Below, piece by piece: positions 8,146 through 16,118 of a stretch of 64,000 nt of DNA. Location of the stretch: positions 31,564 through 95,563 of the forward strand of contig JAPOZM010000021.1 in the NCBI GenBank assembly GCA_026706075.1, read 5' to 3'. A model generated the notes under the pieces. That model had not been told where the DNA came from. It worked only from the letters and a program-made list of their open reading frames with translations, and made no database searches. The stretch is from Gemmatimonadaceae bacterium. GTDB taxonomy: Bacteria > Latescibacterota > UBA2968 > UBA8231. The position numbers were made by a program, and so were the translations under genes. Numbering within the stretch: position 1 is the first letter of the stretch; every line of letters begins with the position of its first letter.

Positions 8146-9204
8146 GTGAAGGTCGCCCTCCTGCTCTCGGGCGGCGTCGACAGCTCCGTCGCCCTGCGCC
8201 TGCTCCAGGAGTCGGGGGAGCACGAGGTCACCGCCTTCTACCTGAAGGTCTGGCTCGAGGACGAGGTCCACACCTTCGGCGGCGGCTGCCCCTGGGAGGA
8301 GGACCTGCGCTACGTGCGCGCCACCTGCGAGGCCGCCGGCGCGCCCCTGCGGATCGTGCCCCTCCAGGCGGAGTACCGCGAGCGCGTCGTCGAGCAGGTC
8401 CTGGCCGAGCTGCGCCGCGGCGGCACCCCGAGTCCGGACATCCTGTGCAACCGGCGGGTCAAGTTCGGCGCCTTCCTCGATCACCTGGACGGCGGCGCCG
8501 GGAGGGTCGCCTCCGGGCACTACGCCCGCGTCGAGCGGGGGCCCGGTGGCCGCTGCCGCCTGCTGCGCGGGGCCGACCCGGTCAAGGACCAGACCTACTT
8601 CCTCTCCCACGTCACCCAGGACCAGCTCTCGCGTCTCCTCTTTCCGGTGGGGCACCTGGCCAAGAGCGAGGTCCGCCGCCTGGCCCGCGACTTCGGCCTG
8701 CCGGCCCGCCAGCGCCCCGACAGCCAGGGGATCTGCTTCCTGGGCAAGATCGACTACCGGGAGTTCGTCGAATTCCACCTCGGGCGGCGGCCGGGAGCGA
8801 TCGTCGACGCCGACACGGGACGGCGCCTCGGCGAGCACCGGGGCTACTGGTTCTACACCATCGGCCAGCGCTTCGGCCTCGGATTGAGCGGCGGCCCCTG
8901 GTACGTCGTCGGCAAGGAGATCGACGAGAACCTGATCCGCGTCGTCCACGGCGACCGCCGGCGGGAGCGCAGCCGCCGAGTCCTGGAGGTGGCAGGGGCC
9001 AACTGGATCGACTCGCCGCCGTCAGCCGAGAGGCTGCAGGTGAAGCTCAGGCACGGCCCCGGGAGCACCGGTTGCCGCCTGGAGCCGCTCGGGCCCGACC
9101 GCTGGCGCCTCACCCTCGACGAGGCCGACCCGGGTGTGGCCCCCGGCCAGCACGCCGTCCTCTACGACGGCGAGGTCTGCCTCGGCGGCGCCGTCATTCG
9201 CTGA
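8146..9204 (+). CDS. mnmA: tRNA-specific 2-thiouridylase MnmA
   Basis: MnmA thiolates U34 of Lys, Glu and Gln tRNAs. The PP-loop SGGVDSS is at residues 8-14, the catalytic Cys101 is in DILCNRRVKFG and the second Cys197 is in SQGICFLGKIDYREF. The insert FYLKVWLEDE through CPWEEDL (residues 31-54) replaces the usual shorter M-x-N-W strand. It is the form I associate with chloroplast/plant-type MnmA and some deep-branching bacteria. The start is GTG 8146. The sirtuin gene follows after 2 bases, so they are co-transcribed. Confidence 0.95.
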   Translation: MKVALLLSGGVDSSVALRLLQESGEHEVTAFYLKVWLEDEVHTFGGGCPWEEDLRYVRATCEAAGAPLRIVPLQAEYRERVVEQVLAELRRGGTPSPDILCNRRVKFGAFLDHLDGGAGRVASGHYARVERGPGGRCRLLRGADPVKDQTYFLSHVTQDQLSRLLFPVGHLAKSEVRRLARDFGLPARQRPDSQGICFLGKIDYREFVEFHLGRRPGAIVDADTGRRLGEHRGYWFYTIGQRFGLGLSGGPWYVVGKEIDENLIRVVHGDRRRERSRRVLEVAGANWIDSPPSAERLQVKLRHGPGSTGCRLEPLGPDRWRLTLDEADPGVAPGQHAVLYDGEVCLGGAVIR

Positions 9205-9206
9205 CC

Positions 9207-9986
9207 ATGGCGGCCACGGGTGGAACCGGCCCCGAGCAGCTGGCCGCGCTCCTGCGGCCGGCCTCGCGGATCTTCCTGTTCACCGGCGCCGGCATCTCCA
9301 CGGGCAGCGGCATCCCCGACTTCCGCGGACCCAAGGGGATCTGGAGGACCCGGCGCCCCGTGTACTACCAGGACTTCCTGCGCTCCGAGGAGGCCCGCGT
9401 CGAGCACTGGGACTTCAAGGTCGAGGGCTGGCCCCTCTTCCGGGACGCCGCGCCGACCCCGGCCCACGACGCCATCGCCGCCCTGGAGCGGGCCGGCAAG
9501 GTCGGACTCGTGGTCACCCAGAACGTGGACGGCCTCCACGCCCGGGCCGGCACCTCCCCGGAGCGGCTCGTGGAGATCCACGGCACCAACGCAGCGGTCG
9601 AGTGCCTCACCTGCGGCAGCCGCTCGGACCCGGAGCCGCACCTGGAGGCCTTCGGGCGCACCCGGGTGCCGCCCCGCTGTGCCTGCGGGGGCCTGCTGAA
9701 GTCGGCGACCATCAGCTTCGGCCAGGACCTCGTGGCCGCCGACCTCGAGCGAGCCGCCGCCGGCGCCCGGAGCGCCGACCTGGCCGTCTCCCTCGGCTCG
9801 ACGCTGTCCGTGTACCCCGCCGCCTCCCTGCCCCTGGCGGCGGCCGCCGGCGGGGCTCCCTACGCCGTCGTCAACCGCGGCGAGACCGAGCACGACGGCC
9901 GTCCCGAGGTCACCCTGCGCCTGGAGGGCGACGTGCAGGAGCTGTTCCCGCCGGCGGTGGAGGAGGCCCTGGCCGCCGGCGGCTGA
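9207..9986 (+). CDS. Sir2-family NAD-dependent protein deacylase
   Basis: The 259-residue sirtuin has the NAD loop FTGAGISTGSGIPDFRG (residues 25-41), TQNVDGLH with the catalytic neighbourhood His125 in EIHGTN, and a four-Cys zinc site (C133, C136, C158, C160; CxxC then CxC). It removes acyl groups from Lys with NAD. The 'TRRPVYYQDFLRS' segment lacks an obvious Tyr/Arg pair for succinyl specificity, so acyl preference is open. It starts 2 bases after the mnmA stop. Confidence 0.93.
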   Translation: MAATGGTGPEQLAALLRPASRIFLFTGAGISTGSGIPDFRGPKGIWRTRRPVYYQDFLRSEEARVEHWDFKVEGWPLFRDAAPTPAHDAIAALERAGKVGLVVTQNVDGLHARAGTSPERLVEIHGTNAAVECLTCGSRSDPEPHLEAFGRTRVPPRCACGGLLKSATISFGQDLVAADLERAAAGARSADLAVSLGSTLSVYPAASLPLAAAAGGAPYAVVNRGETEHDGRPEVTLRLEGDVQELFPPAVEEALAAGG

Positions 9987-10033
9987 CCCGGGGGACGCGG
10001 ATCCGGCAGCTTCGGTCCGCGGTCCCTGCCACG

Positions 10034-10280
10034 GGGAGCGGGTCAGGCAGACTGGCGGCCCCAGGGGGAGGGACCACCGGGCCCCGGGCCATGGGGGCTC
10101 CCCGGCACCCTCAGGCATCCGAGTTCCGGCCTCTCCGCAGGGAGCGGTCACGCGGCTGACGGCCCCGGGGGGCGCCTGGCCCCGCCATGGGGGCTTCCCG
10201 GCGCCCTCCGGCATCCCGGGGCCCCGGCCTCTCCGCCGGGAGCGGATCACGCCGGCCGGCGGCCCCCCGGGGGGATCTGG
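10034..10280. repeat. Imperfect ~100-bp tandem repeat, about 2.4 copies
   Basis: Units begin with GGGAGCGG at 10034, 10140 and 10238, giving periods of 106 and 98 bases. Each complete unit contains CGGCCCC, a GGGCCATGGGGGCT or CGCCATGGGGGCT core, then CCCGGC, GGCATCC and CGGCCTCTCCGC. The third copy is cut after ~43 bases. The stretch 9987-10358 holds no convincing gene. It lies between the sirtuin and a PhyH gene and may be a REP/BIME-like spacer. Confidence 0.75.
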
Positions 10281-10358
10281 ATACCGCCGGGCTCGATCCC
10301 GAGACTTGGCCGCCGGCCACCCGGGACGGACGCGCGCCGCCGCCCTATCTTCCCCGCC

Positions 10359-11108
10359 ATGGAACAGTCCAGGACCCAAGAGTCCCCCTACCGCGCCCTC
10401 TCGGCCGGACAGGTCGAGGCCTTCCGCCGGCAGGGGTTCGTCGTCCCCGGGATCGGGCTGGAGGCCGCGGAGGTGGAGTCCCTCGGCCGCGAGTACGACC
10501 GCGTCTTCGACGAGGCCCGCGGGTCCGAGCGCTTCCGCAACCTCTCCGGCGAGGACGCCGACGAGGAGATGCTGCAGATCACCCAGGTCTGCGAGCGCAG
10601 CCTCGACTTCCGCCGGCTCCTGTATCACCCGCGCATCCTCGACGCGGTGGAGGACCTGATCGGCCCCAACATCCAGCTCTTCCACGACCAGGCCCTCTAC
10701 AAGCCCGCCCATCACGGCGGCCCCATCCACTGGCACCAGGACAACGCCTACTGGCAGTGCCTGCCGGCCGACCTGGTGAGCTGCTGGCTCACCTTCGACG
10801 ACGTGGACGCCGAGAACGGCGCCATGCACCTGGTCCCGGGCTCCCACATGGCGCCGGTCGAGCACGAGCGGGGCGACGTGCTGCTCGACGCCGGCGGCGA
10901 CAGCGCCGGGTCCGCCTTCGTCGCCGACCTGCCGGCGGGCAGCCTCATGTTCCACCACTGCCAGACCCTGCACCACACCCGACCCAACCGCACCAGCCGC
11001 CGGCGCCGCGCCTTCGCCGTCCACTTCATGCGGCCGGGGACCCGATCCGCCCACGCGGGAGAGATGCCCATCAGTTTCTCCCGCCCCCTGTTACGCTGCC
11101 GGATCTGA
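10359..11108 (+). CDS. Phytanoyl-CoA dioxygenase (PhyH) family oxygenase
   Basis: This 249-residue Fe(II)/2-oxoglutarate oxygenase shows the HxD pair His126/Asp128 in WHQDNAYW, the distal His in TLHHTRPN (205 or 206) and a downstream Arg cluster that can bind 2-oxoglutarate. The double-stranded beta-helix is intact, with LFHDQAL and GAMHLVPGSH. PhyH members hydroxylate very diverse substrates. The reading frame runs into a short direct repeat at its 3' end, so the last seven residues may be a recent extension. A FAD oxidase gene follows 66 bases downstream. Confidence 0.9.
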   Translation: MEQSRTQESPYRALSAGQVEAFRRQGFVVPGIGLEAAEVESLGREYDRVFDEARGSERFRNLSGEDADEEMLQITQVCERSLDFRRLLYHPRILDAVEDLIGPNIQLFHDQALYKPAHHGGPIHWHQDNAYWQCLPADLVSCWLTFDDVDAENGAMHLVPGSHMAPVEHERGDVLLDAGGDSAGSAFVADLPAGSLMFHHCQTLHHTRPNRTSRRRRAFAVHFMRPGTRSAHAGEMPISFSRPLLRCRI

Positions 11109-11164
11109 CTCCTCTTGTGAAGTCGCACGGCGCCGCTCCCGCCCTCTGTTCCGCTGCCGGATCC
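11078..11164. repeat. Short direct repeat, 29 bases, two copies 58 bases apart
   Basis: The copies at 11078-11106 and 11136-11164 both read CTCCCGCCCnCTGTTnCGCTGCCGGATC, with differences at only three positions. The first copy encodes the C-terminus of the PhyH protein (through its stop) and the second lies just before the FAD oxidase start. It looks like a small local duplication of the 3' end of the PhyH gene. Confidence 0.7.
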
Positions 11165-11174
11165 AGCTCTTGAC

Positions 11175-12629
11175 ATGAAGTTCCGCCGCGCCTCTCCCGG
11201 ACCGATTCTCGACGATCTCCGGGCGATCCTCGGGGACCGCCTGAGCACCTCCACCGCCGACCGCGAGGCCCGCGCCCGGGACGCCTCCCACCACCACCCG
11301 GAGCCTCCCGACGCCGTCGCCTTCCCCACCTCCACCGACGAGGTCGCCCGCCTCCTGGCCGTCTGCCACGCCCACCGCTTCCCCGTCATCCCCCACGGGG
11401 CCGGCACCGCCGTGGAAGGCGGAATCGTCGCCGTCCACGGAGGCCTCTGCCTGGACCTGCGGCGCATGGACCGCATCCTCGAGGTGAACGCCGCCGACAT
11501 GGACGCCCGCGTCGAGGCGGGAGTGCGCCGCAAGCAGCTCAACCGCCACCTCGAGGAGACCGGCACCGGCCTGCACTTCCCCGTCGACCCCGGGGCCGAC
11601 GCCACCCTCGGGGGGATGGCCGCCACCCGCGCCTCCGGCACCGAGGCCGTCGGCTACGGCACCATGCGCGAGAACGTCCTCGGCCTGACGGCGGTCCTCG
11701 CCGACGGCCGGGTGGTGCGCACCGGCACGCGGGCCCGCAAGTCCTCCGCCGGCTACGACCTGACCCGCCTCTTCGTCGGCTCCGAGGGCACCCTGGCGGT
11801 GATCACCGAGGTCGGCCTGCGCCTGGCCCCGGTGCCGCCGGCCACGGCGGCCGCCGTCTGCCCCTTCCCCACGGTGGCGGGAGCCGTGGACTGCGCCCTC
11901 GAGCTGCTGCCGGGTCCGGCGCCGGCCCGCTGCGAGCTCCTCGACGAGGTGCAGATGGAGGCGACCCGCCGCTACGCCGGACTCGACCACGATCCGCGGC
12001 CAACCCTCTTCCTGGAGTTCCACGGCACCGCCGAGCGCGTCGAGGAGGCGGCCCGGGCCGCCGACGGGATCGCCTCCCGCTTCGGTGGCGGGCCCTTCCG
12101 CTGGGCCACCGAGCCGGCCGAGCGGGACCGCCTCTGGCAGGCGCGGCACGACGGCTACTACGCCAGCCTGGCCCTGCGGCCGGGCTCGGTGGGCTACGTC
12201 ACCGACGTCTGCGTCCCCGTGTCCAGCCTGGCCGAGTGCATCGACCGCACCCGGCGCGAGATCGACGCCTGCGGCCTGACCGCCCCCCTCTACGGCCACG
12301 TGGGCGACGGCAACTTCCATGTGGTGGTCCTCATCGACCCGGACGATCCCGGGGAGCTGGCCGTGGCCCGCCGCCTCGGGGAACGGATCGTCGATCACGC
12401 CCTCGACCTGGGCGGGACCTGCAGCGGCGAGCACGGCATCGGCCTCGGCAAGGTCGACGCCCTGGAGCGCGAGTGCGGCGGAGCCGTGGAGGTCATGGCC
12501 GCCGTCAAGACGGCCCTCGACCCGGCGGGCATCCTCAACCCCGGCAAGGTGCTGCGGCCCCGGGGGGATTGTGCTATCGTAGGCCGCCCCGAACCGCCCA
12601 CGAACCCCATCCAGGCCACGAATCCATGA
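11175..12629 (+). CDS. FAD-linked oxidase, D-lactate dehydrogenase/GlcD type
   Basis: At 484 residues this fits the cytochrome-type D-lactate dehydrogenase/glycolate oxidase GlcD family (PCMH FAD domain plus FAD-oxidase C domain). Visible landmarks are the FAD loop HGAGTAVEGG, VDPGADATLGGMAATRASGT, GSEGTLAVITEV, the metal-site HVGDGNFH and CSGEHGIG, and the closing DPAGILNPGK. It oxidises a 2-hydroxy acid and passes electrons to the membrane chain. Its stop overlaps the next start (ATGA at 12626), coupling it to the enolase-superfamily gene. That pairing suggests sugar-acid or 2-hydroxy acid catabolism. Confidence 0.9.
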   Translation: MKFRRASPGPILDDLRAILGDRLSTSTADREARARDASHHHPEPPDAVAFPTSTDEVARLLAVCHAHRFPVIPHGAGTAVEGGIVAVHGGLCLDLRRMDRILEVNAADMDARVEAGVRRKQLNRHLEETGTGLHFPVDPGADATLGGMAATRASGTEAVGYGTMRENVLGLTAVLADGRVVRTGTRARKSSAGYDLTRLFVGSEGTLAVITEVGLRLAPVPPATAAAVCPFPTVAGAVDCALELLPGPAPARCELLDEVQMEATRRYAGLDHDPRPTLFLEFHGTAERVEEAARAADGIASRFGGGPFRWATEPAERDRLWQARHDGYYASLALRPGSVGYVTDVCVPVSSLAECIDRTRREIDACGLTAPLYGHVGDGNFHVVVLIDPDDPGELAVARRLGERIVDHALDLGGTCSGEHGIGLGKVDALERECGGAVEVMAAVKTALDPAGILNPGKVLRPRGDCAIVGRPEPPTNPIQATNP

Positions 12630-13843
12630 AGATCACCGACGTCGAGACGACCCTCATCAACCCGAAGCTGGCGGCGCGCAACGCCGACCAGAAGCCGCGC
12701 TTCACCGGCATCGACACGCAGACGATCTACAAGGTCGTCCTCGACGACGGCGTCGTCGGCTGGGGGGACGTGCGGGGCCACGCCCCCATCTCCGACGAGG
12801 GAAAGGCGGCCCTCGTTGGCACGAATCCCGTCCTGCATCTCTCCGCCGATCATCCCACCGGGCTCCACGGGGCCCTCTACGACGCCGTCGGCAAGAGCCT
12901 GGAGGTGCCCGCCTGGGCGCTGATGGGCCGCAAGCACCGGGACCGCGTCCCCGTCGCCGCCTGGACCCGCCCCGCCTCCCCCGAGGACCTGGCCGCCGAG
13001 GTGCAGCGCTCCGTGGACGAGGGCTACATGTACTTCAAGGTCCACACCTGCGACTACTACTGCGTCATCGAGCAGACCCGGGCCGTGGAGGACGTGGCGC
13101 CCGCCGGCTTCAAGATGCACTACGACTTCAACCACAACCGCACCTCGACCTCGGTGATGCGCCTCGTCGACGAGATCGAGAAGTCCTGGGTCGTGGGGGT
13201 GCTGGAGGACCCCCTGGTCTGGCGCGACGTCGACGGCTGGCGGCGGCTGCGGGAGAAGACCTCCCTGCCCCTGCTCATGCACGTGCCCGCCCTCGGCGCC
13301 GGCCCCGAGATCATCAACGGCTGCGCCGATCTCTACATGGTCGGCGAGCACGGCATCCCCCTCTCCATCCGCCGGGGATACGCCTGCGCCGAGGCCAACG
13401 TCTCCACCGTCATCCAGCTCACGGGGGGAACCCTGAGCAAGGCGATGGGCCTGCACCTGGCCGCGGTCCTGCCCAACGTGAGCCACATGACCAACCTCGA
13501 CGACCAGTACGACGAGGATGTCACCGGCGGCCGCATCGAGGTCGCCGAGGGCAGCTCCCCCATCCCCGACGGCCCCGGCCTCGGCGTCGAGGTGGACGAG
13601 GCCGAGCTCGAGCGCATCCGCCGGAACCCGAAGACCGTGATCCCCCGGCACATCTGCGTCCTCCACATGCCGCGGGGCGGCCGCTACTACACGAGAGGCT
13701 ACCCCGGCGTCGAGAGGATGACCGGCTTCCCCGAGGGCAACGTCCGCGGGATCCGCCTGGAGGTGTGGGAGGAGGACGGCTCCGAGGAGTGGCAGCGGAG
13801 GTGGGAGGACCTGGCCGGGGGCTGGGCGCTGGAGCGGAGCTGA
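12626..13843 (+). CDS. Enolase-superfamily (mandelate racemase-like) protein
   Basis: The 405-residue protein has the two-domain enolase-superfamily layout. In the barrel the Lys of the KxK motif is Lys138 but the second position is His140 (YFKVHT). Metal ligands Asp167 (YDFNHN) and Glu194 (LEDP) are present. The third acidic ligand is not obvious; the expected strand reads LLMHVPALG. It therefore probably abstracts the alpha proton of a carboxylate but is not a canonical mandelate racemase or muconate cycloisomerase. The gene is translationally coupled to the FAD oxidase. A sugar-acid dehydratase role is an inference. Confidence 0.8.
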   Translation: MKITDVETTLINPKLAARNADQKPRFTGIDTQTIYKVVLDDGVVGWGDVRGHAPISDEGKAALVGTNPVLHLSADHPTGLHGALYDAVGKSLEVPAWALMGRKHRDRVPVAAWTRPASPEDLAAEVQRSVDEGYMYFKVHTCDYYCVIEQTRAVEDVAPAGFKMHYDFNHNRTSTSVMRLVDEIEKSWVVGVLEDPLVWRDVDGWRRLREKTSLPLLMHVPALGAGPEIINGCADLYMVGEHGIPLSIRRGYACAEANVSTVIQLTGGTLSKAMGLHLAAVLPNVSHMTNLDDQYDEDVTGGRIEVAEGSSPIPDGPGLGVEVDEAELERIRRNPKTVIPRHICVLHMPRGGRYYTRGYPGVERMTGFPEGNVRGIRLEVWEEDGSEEWQRRWEDLAGGWALERS

Positions 13844-13863
13844 GCGCGCCCGGGCAGGACTTG

Positions 13864-14700
13864 GTGGCGCACGGGCCCCGCTTCGAGCCGGAGGTCTTCC
13901 CGCCCGGCGGCGACCTCGGCCGCTGCCTGTTCTTCGCCTTCCGCGGCGACCGCCTCCTCTTCCGTCCGGAACCGGCCGACGGCGACGGCCTGCTGCCGAG
14001 GGCGGCCTCCTTCGACGAGATCGGACCCGCCGCCGGGGACCCCCACTACCTGGGCCGCCGCGGCGGCCTCCACAGCTTCGCCGTCGATCTCGGCGACGAC
14101 ACCGAGCCGCCGGCGGGCATGGACCTGCAGGGGCTGCGCAGCCTCTACGGCGCCCTCGACGAGGAGACCTTCCGCCTCGCCGGGCGCGCCTTCCAGATCC
14201 TCGACTGGGACCGCACCCACCGCTTCTGCGGCCGCTGCGGCGCCGCCACCCGCCCCCACGAGCGTGACCGCGCCCGACAGTGCCCGGACTGCGGCCTCCT
14301 CTGCTTCCCCCGGGTGGCGCCGGCGGTGATCACCCTGATCCACAGGGGCGACGAGTTCCTGCTGGCGCGCAACGCCCGCTTCCCACGGGGCCGCTACTCG
14401 ATCATCGCCGGTTTCGTCGAGCCCGGCGAGACCCTGGAGGAGGCCGTAGCCCGCGAGATCCGCGAGGAGGTGGGGCTGGAGGTCACGGAGATCGCCTACC
14501 AGTCGAGCCAGCCCTGGCCCTTCCCGCACTCGCTCATGGTGGGCTTCCGGGCGCGCTGGGCCGGCGGCGAGATCGCCGTCGACGACGACGAGATCGTCGA
14601 CGCCGGCTGGTACAGCGCCCGCCGCCTGCCGCCCTCGCTGCCCGACCCGATCAGCATCTCCCGGCGCCTGATCGACGCCTTCCTCGCCGAGCATCCGTGA
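13864..14700 (+). CDS. nudC: NADH pyrophosphatase NudC
   Basis: NudC hydrolyses NAD(H) and can decap NAD-RNA. The protein has the family zinc ribbon (FCGRCG, then QCPDCG), the Nudix box GFVEPGETLEEAVAREIREE followed by VGLEV, and the NudC-specific SQPWPFPHSLM. The start is uncertain: GTG 13864 gives 278 residues beginning MAHGPRFEPEVF, but the frame is open farther upstream into the enolase gene and TTG 13861 is also possible. Its TGA overlaps the ATG of the endonuclease III gene by one base. Confidence 0.92.
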   Translation: MAHGPRFEPEVFPPGGDLGRCLFFAFRGDRLLFRPEPADGDGLLPRAASFDEIGPAAGDPHYLGRRGGLHSFAVDLGDDTEPPAGMDLQGLRSLYGALDEETFRLAGRAFQILDWDRTHRFCGRCGAATRPHERDRARQCPDCGLLCFPRVAPAVITLIHRGDEFLLARNARFPRGRYSIIAGFVEPGETLEEAVAREIREEVGLEVTEIAYQSSQPWPFPHSLMVGFRARWAGGEIAVDDDEIVDAGWYSARRLPPSLPDPISISRRLIDAFLAEHP

Positions 14701-15353
14701 TGGCCGCGGCCCGGGCCCTGACCAAGGCCGAGAAGGCGGCCTTCATCCTGGAAACCCTCGACGGCCTCTACCCGATGCCGCCGATCCCCCTCTCCCACCG
14801 CAGCCCCTACGAGCTGCTCGTCGCCGTGCTGCTCTCGGCGCAGACCACGGACGTCAAGGTCAACGAGGTGACGCCGGCCCTCTTCGCCCGCGCCGACACG
14901 CCGGAGAAGATGGTCGAGCTCGAGGTGGAGGAGATCCTGGAGATCGTGCGCACCGTGGGGCTGGCCCCCGGCAAGTCGAGGAACATCCACCGCCTATCGG
15001 AGCTGCTCCTGGAGCGCCACGGCGGGCGCGTGCCCGAGAGCCTGGAGGAGCTGGAGGCCCTGCCCGGCGTCGGCCACAAGACCGCCTCCGTCGTCGTCGC
15101 CCAGGCCTTCGGACGGCCCGCCTTCCCCGTGGACACCCACATCCACCGCCTCGCCTGGCGCTGGGGGCTGTCGAGCGGCCGCAACGTGGAGCAGACCGAG
15201 AAGGACCTGAAGCGCGCCTTCCCCGAGGAGACCTGGAACCGCCTCCACCTGCAGATCATCTACTTCGGCCGCGAGCACTGCCCGGCCCGCGGCCACGACC
15301 TCGCCTCCTGCCCGCTGTGCAGCGTCGTGGGGCGGCGGAGCCTGCTGAGGTAG
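14700..15353 (+). CDS. nth: Endonuclease III-type DNA glycosylase/AP lyase
   Basis: Endonuclease III removes oxidised pyrimidines and cleaves AP sites. The 217 residues contain the helix-hairpin-helix LPGVGHKTA with catalytic Lys127, and Asp145 in FPVDTHIHR. The C-terminal iron-sulfur region keeps only three Cys (194, 204, 207) with 9-residue and 2-residue spacings. The usual fourth Cys is absent, because the protein ends 10 residues later. The start ATG 14700 overlaps the nudC stop (TGATG). Identity as an Nth-family enzyme is clear; cluster ligation is atypical. Confidence 0.9.
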   Translation: MAAARALTKAEKAAFILETLDGLYPMPPIPLSHRSPYELLVAVLLSAQTTDVKVNEVTPALFARADTPEKMVELEVEEILEIVRTVGLAPGKSRNIHRLSELLLERHGGRVPESLEELEALPGVGHKTASVVVAQAFGRPAFPVDTHIHRLAWRWGLSSGRNVEQTEKDLKRAFPEETWNRLHLQIIYFGREHCPARGHDLASCPLCSVVGRRSLLR

Positions 15354-15390
15354 CCCGGCCCCAGGCGGCGCCGGCCTCGGCAGAGCGGGC

Positions 15391-15424
15391 TTGCCCTTCA
15401 GGGAATAGTGATTACAATCACTAT
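15391..15424 (+). promoter_or_regulatory. Promoter with perfect 20-bp palindromic operator
   Basis: ATAGTGATT-AC-AATCACTAT at 15405-15424 is a perfect inverted repeat with 9-base arms, strikingly AT-rich for this genome. It covers a good -10 (TACAAT, 15413-15418) with TTGCCC at 15391-15396 as the -35, 16 bases apart. A repressor bound here would block the promoter of the nucleotidyltransferase/XRE pair. The downstream XRE protein is the obvious candidate. Confidence 0.75.
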
Positions 15425-15428
15425 GGGC

Positions 15429-16118
15429 ATGGAAACCCGGGGAATGGAGGATGTGTTCGTTGCCGCGGCCCGGCTGCAGGAGTTGGTGCCCGATGCCGTT
15501 CTGGTCGGTGGTTCCGCGGCCGTTCACCACGCCGGACACCGGGTATCGCTCGACGACGACCACGTCGTCCGGGACCTGCGCGATCGCTTCGACGGTGTTC
15601 TGGCCGATCTCGAGGCAACCGAGGGTTGGATCACGGCAAGAGTGCAGCGGCCGGTGCTGATCCTTGGACGTCTCGACGGTGTGGAGACGGGGATCCGGAA
15701 CCTCGTCCGCCGGCGGCCCCTGGAGGTGGAAGAGGCAGCCGTGGGGGAACGGATCCTGCGCGTACCGACCCTGCCCGAGATCGCCCGTATCAAGGCGTGG
15801 CTCTGCCTGATGCGGAATGCGACCCGCGACTATCTCGACTTCGCCGCCCTTGGCGACCGACTTGGCGACACGGAGGCCGTTGGCGTGATCGGGGAGATGG
15901 ACCGCTACTACGCCGATCAACACGGTCCCGGTGGCCGCCGTGTCGCCACCCAGGTCGCCAGACAACTGGCGGAACCCCGCCCCGACGACCTGTCGGAAGT
16001 CGATCTCGTTTCCTATCGAAGACTGGAGCACCGATGGCGCGACTGGCGGACCGTGGTCGACGCCTGCCGCCGGATCGCCGTGGGAGTCCTCGATCGGCTC
16101 GCGGAGGATTCGCCGTGA
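15429..16118 (+). CDS. Nucleotidyltransferase-like protein (AbiEii/MNT-like), putative toxin
   Basis: About 229 residues. The N-terminal part has the nucleotidyltransferase start LVGGSAAVHHAGHRVSLDDD (G-G-S followed by an acidic D-D-D), as in AbiEii/AbiGii and minimal nucleotidyltransferases. The mid-section (RVPTLPEIARIKAWLCLMR, then RDYLDFAAL) matches the helical part of that family. The start is uncertain: ATG 15423, 15429 or 15444 are all possible and the transcript may be nearly leaderless, since the -10 lies only ~10 bases upstream. Its stop overlaps the XRE gene (GTGA). By context it is the toxin-like member of a toxin-antitoxin-type pair; no activity is proven. Confidence 0.75.
   Translation: METRGMEDVFVAAARLQELVPDAVLVGGSAAVHHAGHRVSLDDDHVVRDLRDRFDGVLADLEATEGWITARVQRPVLILGRLDGVETGIRNLVRRRPLEVEEAAVGERILRVPTLPEIARIKAWLCLMRNATRDYLDFAALGDRLGDTEAVGVIGEMDRYYADQHGPGGRRVATQVARQLAEPRPDDLSEVDLVSYRRLEHRWRDWRTVVDACRRIAVGVLDRLAEDSP

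Noticed and set aside
9162..11054. Long minus-strand open frame opposite the sirtuin and PhyH genes
   Set aside because: It is open only because of high GC. It opposes two well-supported genes and its translation is low-complexity.
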